DNA of 64,000 nucleotides. Origin: an alpha proteobacterium U9-1i. GTDB lineage: Bacteria > Pseudomonadota > Alphaproteobacteria > Caulobacterales > Aquidulcibacteraceae. Of this stretch, positions 42,280 to 51,331 are shown one piece after another. The stretch is from NCBI GenBank assembly GCA_000974665.1, contig BBSY01000003.1, positions 62,001-126,000 on the forward strand, given 5' to 3'. A program made the translations under genes and the position numbers. The notes beneath the pieces were generated by a model. It saw nothing but the letters and a program-made list of their open reading frames with translations. It had not been told where the DNA came from and did no database searches. The first letter of the stretch is position 1; each line of letters starts with the position of its first letter.

Positions 42280-42596
42280 CCGACACTATCGGCGCCTTGC
42301 GCACGCGCATCCGCATCGAGAGCCAGACGCGTGTCGCCGATGAAATTGGCGGCGTGGCGCTTGCTTGGACTGCTCAAGGAGAGGCGTGGGCCGAAATCGT
42401 CGTCGGCGGCGGCGGTGAGGCAGGCGCTTACGATGCAGCGCGCAGCGCAACTTCGGTGCGCTTACGCGTTCGGCGACGGCCCGGGGATTGGCTGCGGTCG
42501 CGCGTGCGCAATGGCGACGCCGCCTATCGCGTTCTTGCGGTTCGCGATGATGGCGGGCCGTGGATTGAGCTTGTGTGCGAGGAGGAACGGCTGTGA
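42276..42596 (+). CDS. GTA head closure/adaptor protein (g7)
   Basis: Product of 106 residues: TDTIGALRTRIRIESQTRVADEIGGVALAWTAQGEAWAEIVVGGGGEAGAYDAARSATSVRLRVRR and YRVLAVRDDGGPWIELVCEEE match the phage head-tail joining (SPP1 gp16-like) family. The start is GTG 42276; both ends overlap neighbours by 4 bases. Confidence 0.9.
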   Translation: MTDTIGALRTRIRIESQTRVADEIGGVALAWTAQGEAWAEIVVGGGGEAGAYDAARSATSVRLRVRRRPGDWLRSRVRNGDAAYRVLAVRDDGGPWIELVCEEERL

Positions 42597-43000
42597 GCGC
42601 CGACCGAGCGTTGGTGGCGGCGGTTGTCTCCGCCGTCAAGGCGGACGCCGGGGTCCGCGCGATCCTAGGCGACCCCGTTCGCATTTACGATTTGCCGCCG
42701 CCAGAGCCGGTGTTCCCGTACGCGACGCTTAGCCGGGTTGAGAGCCGAAGCACGGACACAAGCGATGGCGAGGCGCTCGAGCACGCAATGACGCTGCACG
42801 TGTGGTCGCGTTACGGAGGGCGAGCTGAGGCGATCGACGCGATCGCAGCAGTGCGGAACGCGCTTCACGACGCACCCCTGAGCGTCGCGGGCCGGCGGCT
42901 TGTGTTTCTGTTCGTGCAGTTCACCGACGTGTTCCGCTCTGGAGACACGATCACAACACACGGCGTTCTTCGTCTTCGGGCCGTGACCGAAGCCGGTTAG
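42593..43000 (+). CDS. GTA tail terminator-like protein, DUF3168 (g8)
   Basis: Product of 135 residues: ADRALVAAVVSAVKADAGVRAILGDPVRIYDLPPPEPVFPYATLSRVESRSTDTSDGEALEHAMTLHVWSRYGG is the DUF3168 pattern. Family members cap the tail tube at the head end. Start GTG 42593 overlaps the g7 stop. Confidence 0.93.
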   Translation: MSADRALVAAVVSAVKADAGVRAILGDPVRIYDLPPPEPVFPYATLSRVESRSTDTSDGEALEHAMTLHVWSRYGGRAEAIDAIAAVRNALHDAPLSVAGRRLVFLFVQFTDVFRSGDTITTHGVLRLRAVTEAG

Positions 43001-43019
43001 AAGAAAGGATTCTGACGCA

Positions 43020-43436
43020 ATGGCAGGGCAAAAAGGACGCGACGTCCTCATCAAGATTGGCGACGGCGGCGCGCCGGAGGTGTTCGCCACCGTGGCGGGC
43101 ATCCGCGCCAAGACCATCTCCTTGAATGCGCGAACGGTTGACGGAACTTCCGGCGAAAGCCCGAACGCTTGGCGCGAATTGATTGCGGGCGCGGGCGTAA
43201 AGTCGGCCAGCGTCAGCGGCGCCGGTGTATTCAAGGACGCGGCGTCCGACGCGGCACTGCAGCAATGCTTCTTTACGCAGGCCGCGCGCACTTTTCAGTT
43301 GCTCATTCCAGATTTCGGTGTGCTGGAGGGTCCGTTTCTTATCGAAGCGTTGGACTACTCAGGCGACCACGACGGCGAAGCTGCGTTCGCGATCACGCTG
43401 GCGTCGGCCGGAACTTTGAGTTTCACGGCGTCCTGA
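43020..43436 (+). CDS. GTA major tail tube protein (g9)
   Basis: Product of 138 residues: GQKGRDVLIKIGDGGAPEVFATVAGIRAKTISLNARTVDGTSGESPNAWRELIAGAGVKSASVSGAGVFKDAASDAALQQCFF matches the phage major tail protein TP901-1/GTA g9 family. Ends EAAFAITLASAGTLSFTAS. AGAAAGGA precedes the ATG; the stop overlaps g10. Confidence 0.95.
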   Translation: MAGQKGRDVLIKIGDGGAPEVFATVAGIRAKTISLNARTVDGTSGESPNAWRELIAGAGVKSASVSGAGVFKDAASDAALQQCFFTQAARTFQLLIPDFGVLEGPFLIEALDYSGDHDGEAAFAITLASAGTLSFTAS

Positions 43437-43747
43437 TGCCCGTGGTGAGAAACGCCGCGCGTGGCGAAACCGTGCTCGACATAAACGGCGCGCCACGCCG
43501 GCTGTGTGTGACACTCGGCGCGCTGGCTGAGCTTGAGGCAGCGTTTGACGTGTCGTCTCTGAGCGAACTCGGCGACCGATTGTCTCATCTAACACCGTCG
43601 GACCTGATCCACGTGCTTGCGGCGCTTACGGCAGGTGGTGGCGCGCCGATGAGCGCTGGCGAACTCGCGAGCGCCCAAATTGATACCCGCGCGGCAGCCA
43701 ACGCCGTGGCGGAGGCGTTTCAGCTGGCGTTCTCGGAAGATGCGTAA
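43436..43747 (+). CDS. GTA g10 family protein
   Basis: Product of 103 residues: NAARGETVLDINGAPRRLCVTLGALAELEAAFDVSSLSELGDRLSHLTPSDLIHVLAALTAGGG matches the GTA gp10 family, thought to act in tail assembly. The ATG shares a base with the g9 stop; it overlaps the next gene by 8 bases. Confidence 0.92.
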   Translation: MPVVRNAARGETVLDINGAPRRLCVTLGALAELEAAFDVSSLSELGDRLSHLTPSDLIHVLAALTAGGGAPMSAGELASAQIDTRAAANAVAEAFQLAFSEDA

Positions 43748-43919
43748 GCATTGGAGCGCGTGGCTCAAAGCGGCTGCGTTTGCTGGCGTCACGCCAGAAG
43801 CGTTCTGGAGGCTAAGTCTGCGCGAGTGGCGCGCGTTGACCGGCGCCGTGGACGCCGATGTGCTGTCGCGCACGACCTTCCACGAACTCGCGAAACGCTA
43901 TCCGGATGAGACACCATGA
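43740..43919 (+). CDS. GTA tail assembly chaperone-like protein (g10.1)
   Basis: Product of 59 residues: MRKHWSAWLKAAAFAGVTPEAFWRLSLREWRALTGAVDADVLSRTTFHELAKRYPDETP. The FW-x-LSLREWRAL segment is the hallmark of the short phage tail assembly chaperone family seen just before tape measure genes. It overlaps g10 by 8 and the tape measure gene by 4 bases. Confidence 0.9.
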   Translation: MRKHWSAWLKAAAFAGVTPEAFWRLSLREWRALTGAVDADVLSRTTFHELAKRYPDETP

Positions 43920-44431
43920 TTGACGACAAAGGCGCGCTTGACCCGCGCAAGCTTGATGCGGAGCTCGGCGCGGCGTCGGCGGCGCTGCATTCATTTGCGC
44001 GCGGCCCGGCGCGTCAGGCTGCCGATGACGTGGGACGTGCGTTCGAAGGGGCGGGCGATCGTATCGCACGGGCGCTTGGCTCAGCCGCGGGACGGGGTGA
44101 AGCGTCGTTCAAACGCCTAGCCAAAGTCATACTCGAAGAACTGGCGAAGGCCGCGCTCAGCCGAGTGTTTGGCAATGGTGGACGTGCGCCATTCTTCGGC
44201 GCCCGCGCCGCCGGTGGCGCGGTGAATCCGGGCGGATCGTACCTCGTGGGCGAGCGCGGACCAGAATTGTTCACGCCGCGCCAGGGTGGTGCGCTTGGTG
44301 CGCCTGGTGGCGCTGTGAATGTTCACTTTCATCTGGGCGCTGGCGGCGACGCAAACGCGATCTCGCGGCACCAGGGCCAGATCGCTGCGGCGATTGCGCG
44401 GGCGGTCGCGTACGGGAGGCGTAACCTGTGA
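43916..44431 (+). CDS. GTA tape measure protein (g11), short
   Basis: Product of 171 residues, short for a tape measure protein, implying a short tail. The helical N-part (ALDPRKLDAELGAASAALHSFARGPARQAADDVGRAFEGAGDRIARALGSAAGRGEASFKRLAKVILEELAKAALSRVF) is followed by a Gly/Ala-rich part with the GGSYLVGERGPELFTP motif found at the end of many phage tape measure proteins. Confidence 0.9.
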   Translation: MIDDKGALDPRKLDAELGAASAALHSFARGPARQAADDVGRAFEGAGDRIARALGSAAGRGEASFKRLAKVILEELAKAALSRVFGNGGRAPFFGARAAGGAVNPGGSYLVGERGPELFTPRQGGALGAPGGAVNVHFHLGAGGDANAISRHQGQIAAAIARAVAYGRRNL

Positions 44432-45060
44432 GCGCGTTTGATGAAGTGTTGCTCCCGATGCCGTTTGCATTGGGCGCAAGCGGCGGTCCGGAACGGCGCG
44501 TTGACATCGTGACGCTTGGATCGGGGCGCGAGGCGCGCAACACACCGTGGGCGCATGGCCGCCGTCGTTACGATATCGGCGGCGCTGTCCGCACGCTCGA
44601 TGAAGTGCACACACTGCTCGCGTTCTTTGAGGCGCGACGAGGGCGCCTTCGCGGCTTTCGCCTACGCGATCCGTTCGATTGGAAGTCCTGCGCGCCTTCG
44701 GCGTCGATCAGTCCGACTGATCAGGTGATCGGCGAGGGAGACGCCGAAGCTGTATCGTTTCAACTGAGCAAAGCATATGGGGACGGCGCGAGCGCCTATT
44801 TGCGACCGATCCTGAAGCCCGTTGGCGGCCAGGTGCTGGTTGCAGTGGACGGCGAGGAACATTCGCCTGACGCCTTCGACGTCAATACGGCGACAGGCCT
44901 GGTTACACTCGATGTTGCGCCCGCCCCCGGTGCGGTGGTGAGCGCCGGTTTCGTGTTCGACACGCCGGTGCGTTTCGATATCGAACGCCTCGATCTTTCC
45001 CTGGACGGTTTCGGCGCGGGGCACGCGCCTTCCATCCCATTGGTCGAAATCCTGGTCTGA
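44428..45060 (+). CDS. GTA distal tail protein, DUF2460 (g12)
   Basis: Product of 210 residues: FDEVLLPMPFALGASGGPERRVDIVTLGSGREARNTPWAHGRRRYDIGGAVRTLDEVHTLLAFFEARRGRLRGFRLRDPFDWKSC is the DUF2460 signature. The protein forms the ring between tail tube and hub. Start GTG 44428; the stop shares a base with the next ATG. Confidence 0.95.
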   Translation: MSAFDEVLLPMPFALGASGGPERRVDIVTLGSGREARNTPWAHGRRRYDIGGAVRTLDEVHTLLAFFEARRGRLRGFRLRDPFDWKSCAPSASISPTDQVIGEGDAEAVSFQLSKAYGDGASAYLRPILKPVGGQVLVAVDGEEHSPDAFDVNTATGLVTLDVAPAPGAVVSAGFVFDTPVRFDIERLDLSLDGFGAGHAPSIPLVEILV

Positions 45061-45938
45061 TGCGTTCCATACCTGAAGAAATGGCCGCGCGCCTGGCGAG
45101 TGGCGTGACGACGCTCGCCCACGTTTGGCGGATCACGCGCGCTGATGGCGTGGTGTTTGGATTCACCGATCACGATCGGACGCTCTTGTTCGATGGTTTG
45201 CCCTGTGCGCCGACACAAGGGCTAAGCGCCGGTGTGCTCGAAAAGCAACTCGGCCTGGGCGTTGATAGCGCAAGCCTCTCCGGCGCGCTTTCCTCCGACG
45301 CGTTGGCCGCCGCGGACTTAGCGCGTGGCTTATGGGACGGCGCGCGCGTGGACCTCTATCGAGTCGATTGGTCCGAGCCGTCGCAGCGTGTTCACTTGTT
45401 CGCCGGTCACATCGGCGAGGTACGCCGCGGTCGGCAGGCTTTCGAAGCTGAATTGCGAGGCCTGCAGGCCCCGCTCAACGTGCCCGTTGGCCGCGTATTC
45501 TCACGGTTCTGCGATGCAGACGTGGGCGATGCGCGGTGCGGCGTCGATCTAGAGTCATCCACTTTTCGCGGCATCGGAATTGTCACGGAGGTTTTGTCCG
45601 CCACTGCGTTTCGCGCGAGCGGGCTTTCGGCGTTTGAAGCGGGATGGTTCGCGCGGGGGCTGTTGCAATGGGACGCAGGCGGCGCAAGCGAGGTGTCGAC
45701 GCACGGGATGAGTGCGGGCGTCGCAACCTTTGAACTGATTGATGCGGCCGGCGATGTGCTGACGCCAGGCGCGGAATTCACTGTGAGCGCGGGCTGTGAC
45801 AAACGGGTCGCGACGTGCCGCGCGAAGTTCGCCAACACCATAAATTTTCGCGGCTTCCCACACATGCCGGGCAATGATGCGATGCAGGCGGGGCCGGTCA
45901 CGGGTCAGCCGCTCGACGGCGGATCGAGGTTCACATGA
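45060..45938 (+). CDS. GTA hub protein, DUF2163/phage BR0599 family (g13)
   Basis: Product of 292 residues: RLASGVTTLAHVWRITRADGVVFGFTDHDRTLLFDGLPC (DUF2163 N-part) and, in the C-part, RFCDADVGDARCGVDLESSTFRGIG and SAGCDKRVATCRAKFANTINFRGFPHMPGND. The four cysteines (C-x8-C and C-x5-C) are at positions conserved in the family and could hold a metal or iron-sulfur cluster, as reported for the RcGTA hub. Overlaps g14 by 4 bases. Confidence 0.95.
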   Translation: MRSIPEEMAARLASGVTTLAHVWRITRADGVVFGFTDHDRTLLFDGLPCAPTQGLSAGVLEKQLGLGVDSASLSGALSSDALAAADLARGLWDGARVDLYRVDWSEPSQRVHLFAGHIGEVRRGRQAFEAELRGLQAPLNVPVGRVFSRFCDADVGDARCGVDLESSTFRGIGIVTEVLSATAFRASGLSAFEAGWFARGLLQWDAGGASEVSTHGMSAGVATFELIDAAGDVLTPGAEFTVSAGCDKRVATCRAKFANTINFRGFPHMPGNDAMQAGPVTGQPLDGGSRFT

Positions 45939-46378
45939 TTGCGCGCAGCGCGATCATGGCGGAAGCGCGCGATTGGCTCGGGACGCCCTACCAACATCAA
46001 GCGAGCGTGAAGGGCGCGGGCGTCGACTGCCTAGGTCTGATACGCGGGGTGTGGCGCGCGCTCTACGGCGCCGAGCCTGAATTGGCGCCGCCCTATACGC
46101 CCGATTGGGCGGAACGGCATGGCGCCGAGACGCTGCTTGAGGCGGCGCGACGTCACCTGCGCGAAGTTTCTCTGCGAGAGGCGCGTCCGGGCGATGTGCT
46201 TCTGTTTCGTATGGCGGCGGGCGCGCCGGCGAAACATGCGGCAATCCTCGATGAAGGCGATGCGTTGATCCACGCCTATTGGGGGCGCGCCGTGGTGCGG
46301 TCGCGGTTTGCGCCTTGGTGGCGCGCACGCGCTGCGGCCGCATTTTCATTTCCAGGAGCCGCGCCGTGGCCGAACTGA
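45935..46378 (+). CDS. GTA NlpC/P60 cell-wall peptidase (g14)
   Basis: Product of 147 residues: AEARDWLGTPYQHQASVKGAGVDCLGLIRGVWRALYG holds the catalytic Cys and PAKHAAILDEGDALIHAYWGRAV the His. The enzyme would cut peptidoglycan peptides to let DNA into the recipient. It overlaps the start of the megatron gene by 13 bases. Confidence 0.95.
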   Translation: MIARSAIMAEARDWLGTPYQHQASVKGAGVDCLGLIRGVWRALYGAEPELAPPYTPDWAERHGAETLLEAARRHLREVSLREARPGDVLLFRMAAGAPAKHAAILDEGDALIHAYWGRAVVRSRFAPWWRARAAAAFSFPGAAPWPN

Positions 46379-49300
46379 TTTTCTCCACAATTGGTGAAAC
46401 GCTCGGCGCGCGCCTCGCGCCAGCGGCGCTGCGAACGCTGGGTTCGGCTTTGGGCCGCGTGGGCGGAGCGATGCTCGGTCGGTCGATCGATCAGCGCCTG
46501 TTCGGTGAAACGGCGCGCTACGAAGGCGCGCGCCTGACCGATCTGCATGTGCAATCCTCAACGGAGGGCGCGTCGATGCCGGCGGTGTTCGGGCGCGTGC
46601 GCATCGCGGGCCAAGTGATTTGGGCGGCGCGCTTTAAGGAGCACGCCGAAACCAGTGAGGTGAGTGGCGGAGGCGGCAAGGGCGGCGCACCACGCGCAAC
46701 GCGCACGGACTATCGCTACACCATTTCGTTCGCGGTTGGCCTCTGTGAGGGCGAGGTCAGCTACATTGGCCGCGCTTGGGCCAATGGGGAGGCGTTCGAC
46801 CTAAGCGGCGTAACGTGGCGGCTGCACAAGGGCGCTGAGGATCAAGCGCCGGACGCTTTGATCGAAGCGATCGAAGGCGCCGAGCAAGCGCCTGCCTATC
46901 GCGGCCTCGCCTACATTGTATTCGAGGATTTGCCGCTTGATCAGTTTGGGGCGACCATACCGCAGCTTTCCTTTGAGGTTGTGCGCCCCGCGCGCGCGGA
47001 AACCGGGCCGCGGCTTGAAGATCTCGTGCGCGGCGTCTGCTTAATCCCCGGATCTGGTGAGTTTGCCTACGCAACGGAACCTGTGGTGCGCGTCATCGGT
47101 CCCGGCGAAGAAACACCAGAGAACGTGCACGCGGAGCGCAATCGCCCGAACTTGCTCGTGTCATTGGACCAATTGGCGACGGACTTCCCGAACTGCGAAT
47201 GGGTTTCGCTCGTCGTCGCGTGGTTCGGTGACGATCTGCGATGCGGACATTGTCAGATTAGACCAGGCGTCGAACTCGCCGCCAAAGTGACCGCGCCGAT
47301 GATGTGGCGCGTCGGCAGTGTTGATCGTGAGGACGCGTACGTTGTCAGCCATGTTGACGGTGCTCCCGCCTATGGCGGCGCTCCGAGCGACGAAAGTGTA
47401 ACGCAGGCGATCGCCGAGTTGCGCGGACGCGGGTACAAAGTCGCGCTCTGCCCCTTCATCCTTATGGACGTGCCGGACGACAATGGATTGCCTGATCCTT
47501 ATGGCGGTGCGGAGCAGGCGCGCTATCCGTGGCGCGGACGCATTGGGCTCCATCCCGCCGCGGGCGAAGTTGGTTCGCCGGACAAGACGAGCGCCGCGAC
47601 GCCGCAGATCGCGGCGTTCTTTGGCGCCGCCGACCCGAGCGATTTCGGCGTCAGCGACGGGTGCCCGACTTATTCGGGGCCGGCGGAATGGTCCTACCGC
47701 CGCTTTATTCTGCATCACGCGAAACTCGCATCGCTTTCGGGCGGCGTCGATGCATTCATCGTTGGTTCGGAGATGCGCGCGCTGACCACGGCGCGCGCCA
47801 GCGCGACAAGTTTTCCCGCCGTCGCAGCGTTGAGGGCGCTCGCGGCTGACGTTCGCACGATTTTGCCGGATGCGACGCTTACCTACGCTGCGGACTGGTC
47901 AGAGTACCACGGTTACCAGCCAGCGGACGGGTCGGGAGACGTATTGTTTCATCTCGATCCGTTGTGGAGCGATGCCAACATAGATGTTATCGGCATCGAC
48001 TGGTATCCGCCTCTCACTGACTGGCGCGACGGACGGACGCACTTGGATGCGGCGTTGGCGCGCGATGCCTACGATCTCACGTACCTGCAAAGCCGCATCG
48101 AAGGCGGAGAGGCGTTCGACTATTGGTACGCGGATGGCGAAGCGCGCGCCGATCAAACGCGTTCGCTCATCGCCGACGGCGCGCACGACGAGCCTTGGAT
48201 ATTCCGTGCCAAGGATATCCGCAATTTCTGGGGCCGCGCCCATCACGACCGGCTGGCCGGCGTTCGGTCGTCCTCACCGACCGATTGGATTCCGGAGTCA
48301 AAGCCAATCTGGCTGATGGAGCTCGGTTGTCCCGCGCTCGACAAAGGCGCCAACGCGCCGAACCTTTTCATCGACGAAAAGAGCAGCGAGAGTGCTGCGC
48401 CTCCCTTCTCTTCCGGGACGCGCAACGACCTGATCCAGAGGCGCACGCTTGAGGCGTATCTCGATTATTGGGACAATGCGGGCGGCCATAACGCGGTTTC
48501 CTCCGTCGATGGCCGGTTGATGATCGGGGCGGCGTTTGTTTGGGCGTGGGACGCGCGCCCGTATCCGGCGTTTCCAGCGCGCGCGGATGTTTGGTCCGAC
48601 GGGGCGGCGTGGCGGCGCGGACATTGGCTCAACGGTCGTGCGGGCCTGTCAAGGCTTGGAGAGGTTGTCTCCGAATTGTGCCTACGCGCGAATGTCTCCG
48701 ATGCAGATGTCTCGGCGCTTCGAGGCGCCGTGAGCGGGTACGTGGCGGACGCGCCCGCCACCGCGCGCGCGCTGCTCGACCCGTTGATGGCCGCCTATGA
48801 TTTCGTCTCGACCGAGCGCGAAGGGCGCATTTCGTTCTTCCACTCTGATCAAACCGAGCCTCTTGAACTCGACGCTGCGGATTTTGCGGCCAGCGACGGT
48901 GCGGACTTATTTGCCAATCGCATGGACCATCTCGATCGGCCGATCGAGGCGCGCGTGCGTTTCTTGGACGCTACGCGCGATTATCTGATCGCCGGCGTCA
49001 GCGCGCGTCGGCTCGACGCCGCCGCCGGTGGTGTTGAAACGATTGATGCGCCCTTAGTGTTGGAAGCGGATATCGCCGAGGCGCTGGCGCAACGTGTGCT
49101 CGCTGATCGTCGCGCGGCTTCCGAAAGTGTGCGCGCGTCGCTCGGTCCGGCGCACTTAGCGTTGGAGCCGGGCGACAGGGTCACATTCGAAGGCGTTTCA
49201 TTCGAGGTCGCGCGTATCGAGGACGCGGAAACGCGCGCTGTTGAACTGCGGCGTGCTCGCACAAGTTTAGGCGAGGGGTCGAGCTTGGTCGAACCCTCGG

Positions 49301-50265
49301 CGCCGCCACCGCCAGCGTTTGCGCCGACCCCCGCATTTGCGTTGCTTGATCTACCGTCACTACCAGGCGCGGAAGCCGACGATCGCCCCTTGGCGGCGGT
49401 GTTCGCGTCGCCCTGGCATGGGACGCACGAGATTCATGCTGGCGCCTCCGACGATGCGCTCACCCTGCGCGCCCGCGCGACACGCCCAGCGATCATGGGA
49501 GAATTGCTTTGGGCGCTGTGGCCAGGGCCCGTTGGCCGATGGGATGACGGCAATCGTGTACGCGTGAAGCTTTATGGAAGTGCGGCTTTGGTGAGCGCGA
49601 GCGCGGACGCAACACTGAACGGTGCGAACGTCTTCGCCGTTGAAGCGTCGGGCGGCGCTTGGGAAATTCTGCAGGCGCGCGAATGCGTTTTGGTGGCGCC
49701 AGGAGAGTATGAGCTGAGCGGGCTATTGCGCGCGCAGCTCGGTAGCGAACACGCGATGACGTCTCCGCATTTGGCGGGTGCGCGCATTGTTAAGCTCGAT
49801 GCGCGGCTGGCGCGCGCGCAAATCGCTTCGCATGAATGGGGCGAGACCATGCGCCTCTCGGCGCCGCCGGCGGGTGCTGCGCCCAACGATCCGCGCACGT
49901 CGCGCCTTGAGGTGTCGCTATCCCGCGCCGCTTCGCGGCCGTGGGCGCCCGCGCACTTGCGCGCGCTCCGCGGTGCGAGCGGTGCGGTGACGATTTCATG
50001 GGTTCGGCGCGCGCACCGCGGCGGTGATTACTGGGGCGCAGGCGACGCGCCGCTTGGTTTCGGCAGCGAAGCATACCGGCTTGATATTCTCGACGGTTCG
50101 ACCCTGAAGCGCTCCGTGAACGTTGCTTTTCCGTCTTATGTCTATTCCGTGACCGATCAGACTGCGGATTTTGGCGCTCCGCCGAGCAGTTTGAAGCTCC
50201 GCGTCGTCCAATTTGGGGAAGGCGGCGCCACAGGCTTGAACAAGGAGTTAACCATACTCTTATAG
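46366..50265 (+). CDS. GTA baseplate megatron/host-specificity protein (g15)
   Basis: Product of 1299 residues forming the tail tip. AELIFSTIGETLGARLAPAALRTLG opens it; a rift-like segment (SSTEGASMPAVFGRVRIAGQVIWAARFKE, TDYRYTISFAVGLCEGEVSYIGRAWANGE) is followed by the GTA TIM-barrel-like domain (about 390-720: TLTYAADWSEYHGYQP, DVIGIDWYPPLTDWRDG, PIWLMELGCPALDKGANAPNLFIDEKSSESA), then the phage tail domain and C-terminal lectin-like beta regions. Start GTG 46366 with AGGAG 8 bases upstream. It ends the cluster; no stop or frameshift interrupts it. Confidence 0.96.
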   Translation: MAELIFSTIGETLGARLAPAALRTLGSALGRVGGAMLGRSIDQRLFGETARYEGARLTDLHVQSSTEGASMPAVFGRVRIAGQVIWAARFKEHAETSEVSGGGGKGGAPRATRTDYRYTISFAVGLCEGEVSYIGRAWANGEAFDLSGVTWRLHKGAEDQAPDALIEAIEGAEQAPAYRGLAYIVFEDLPLDQFGATIPQLSFEVVRPARAETGPRLEDLVRGVCLIPGSGEFAYATEPVVRVIGPGEETPENVHAERNRPNLLVSLDQLATDFPNCEWVSLVVAWFGDDLRCGHCQIRPGVELAAKVTAPMMWRVGSVDREDAYVVSHVDGAPAYGGAPSDESVTQAIAELRGRGYKVALCPFILMDVPDDNGLPDPYGGAEQARYPWRGRIGLHPAAGEVGSPDKTSAATPQIAAFFGAADPSDFGVSDGCPTYSGPAEWSYRRFILHHAKLASLSGGVDAFIVGSEMRALTTARASATSFPAVAALRALAADVRTILPDATLTYAADWSEYHGYQPADGSGDVLFHLDPLWSDANIDVIGIDWYPPLTDWRDGRTHLDAALARDAYDLTYLQSRIEGGEAFDYWYADGEARADQTRSLIADGAHDEPWIFRAKDIRNFWGRAHHDRLAGVRSSSPTDWIPESKPIWLMELGCPALDKGANAPNLFIDEKSSESAAPPFSSGTRNDLIQRRTLEAYLDYWDNAGGHNAVSSVDGRLMIGAAFVWAWDARPYPAFPARADVWSDGAAWRRGHWLNGRAGLSRLGEVVSELCLRANVSDADVSALRGAVSGYVADAPATARALLDPLMAAYDFVSTEREGRISFFHSDQTEPLELDAADFAASDGADLFANRMDHLDRPIEARVRFLDATRDYLIAGVSARRLDAAAGGVETIDAPLVLEADIAEALAQRVLADRRAASESVRASLGPAHLALEPGDRVTFEGVSFEVARIEDAETRAVELRRARTSLGEGSSLVEPSAPPPPAFAPTPAFALLDLPSLPGAEADDRPLAAVFASPWHGTHEIHAGASDDALTLRARATRPAIMGELLWALWPGPVGRWDDGNRVRVKLYGSAALVSASADATLNGANVFAVEASGGAWEILQARECVLVAPGEYELSGLLRAQLGSEHAMTSPHLAGARIVKLDARLARAQIASHEWGETMRLSAPPAGAAPNDPRTSRLEVSLSRAASRPWAPAHLRALRGASGAVTISWVRRAHRGGDYWGAGDAPLGFGSEAYRLDILDGSTLKRSVNVAFPSYVYSVTDQTADFGAPPSSLKLRVVQFGEGGATGLNKELTILL

Positions 50266-50343
50266 TGCTGGATGGCGCGGAGCGCGGTTCTGGCCGAATC
50301 ATGGCTTAGGTCGCGCGGCCCGCAGGGAGAGCGTTTCGAGCAC

Positions 50344-51246
50344 GTGAGTTGGGATCCGTACGCCGTCCTCGGCCTTGGCCGAACAGCGAACGCCGATGAA
50401 ATTCGGCGGGCGTACCGCAAGCTCGCCAAAGAGCTGCACCCCGACGTGCGTCCCGGCGATAAGCACGCAGAGGAGCGCTTCAAGCGCGCGACCGCCGCGT
50501 TCAATCTGCTCAGCGAGCCGGCGACCAAGGGCCGCTATGATCGGGGCGAGATTGACGCAGATGGCAATGAACGCGCTGCCTTTGGATCGCGATCGCATGC
50601 GCATACAAGGCAAGGCGCGCGTGCTTCGGCGGGCGCCGGCGCGGGCGGGCCAGGTCCCGAGTTCGATCTAGGCGATATATTCTCTGATTTGTTTGGCTCC
50701 GGCGCAGGCGCACGCGGCTATTCGCGTATGCGCGGACGCGACGTTCGCTTCTCGCTCGACATCGATTTTCTAGACGCTGTGAACGGCGCAAAGCGGCGTG
50801 TGTCGCTCTCGGAAGGCCGAACGCTCGACGTCAACATTCCGCCGGGCGTTGAGAGTGGGCAGGTGCTGCGCCTCAAAGGCCAAGGTGGGCCGGGCGTGCA
50901 AGGCGGGCCTGCCGGCGATGCGCTTGTTGAATTAACCGTGCGGCCGCACGCGTTCTTCCGGCGAGAGGGCCAAGACATCCACATGGATCTGAATGTCTCG
51001 CTCACCGAGGTCGTAGAAGGCGCACGCGTTCAAGCGCCGACGCCGAGCGGGCCGGTTTCGCTCTCTATTCCTGCAGGCTCCAATTCGGGCAAGTTGCTGC
51101 GGCTCAAGGGCAAAGGCGTTGGCGGCGCTGGGGACTTGATCGTCCGTATCGTGGTGATGCTGCCAGAACCTGTGGACGAAGAACTCCGCAAATTCGTCAA
51201 GAAATGGCCCAAGCGCGACTACATTCCGCCCAGGCCCGCAGGCTAG
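50344..51246 (+). CDS. DnaJ-type co-chaperone (CbpA-like)
   Basis: Product of 300 residues. J domain at the N-terminus (DPYAVLGLGRTANADEIRRAYRKLAKELHPDVRPGDKHAEERFKRATAAFNLL, with HPD), a Gly/Ala-rich linker with GPEFDLGDIFSDLFGSGAGARG, then two beta-barrel client-binding domains (VNIPPGVESGQVLRLKGQGGPG; HMDLNVSLTEVVEGARVQAPTPSGPVSLSIPAGSNSGKLLRLKGKG). No zinc-finger cysteines, so it is type II. GTG 50344 is favoured over ATG 50272, which has no ribosome binding site. It follows the GTA cluster but is not a GTA gene. Confidence 0.92.
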   Translation: MSWDPYAVLGLGRTANADEIRRAYRKLAKELHPDVRPGDKHAEERFKRATAAFNLLSEPATKGRYDRGEIDADGNERAAFGSRSHAHTRQGARASAGAGAGGPGPEFDLGDIFSDLFGSGAGARGYSRMRGRDVRFSLDIDFLDAVNGAKRRVSLSEGRTLDVNIPPGVESGQVLRLKGQGGPGVQGGPAGDALVELTVRPHAFFRREGQDIHMDLNVSLTEVVEGARVQAPTPSGPVSLSIPAGSNSGKLLRLKGKGVGGAGDLIVRIVVMLPEPVDEELRKFVKKWPKRDYIPPRPAG

Positions 51247-51331
51247 GCGCTCGTGCCTAACTGCAATTCGCCTTAACGGCGAAGCTTGTTCAGGCCCCAT
51301 TCACGGCGCTTCACGTACACGGATCATCGTT

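Noticed and set aside
37087-50265. Prophage
   Set aside because: No integrase, repressor, replication or lysis genes and no flanking direct repeats were seen; the gene order is that of a GTA.
51264-51281. TTCGCC/GGCGAA hairpin after the DnaJ gene as a terminator
   Set aside because: Six-bp stem without a T-run; too weak to report as a feature.
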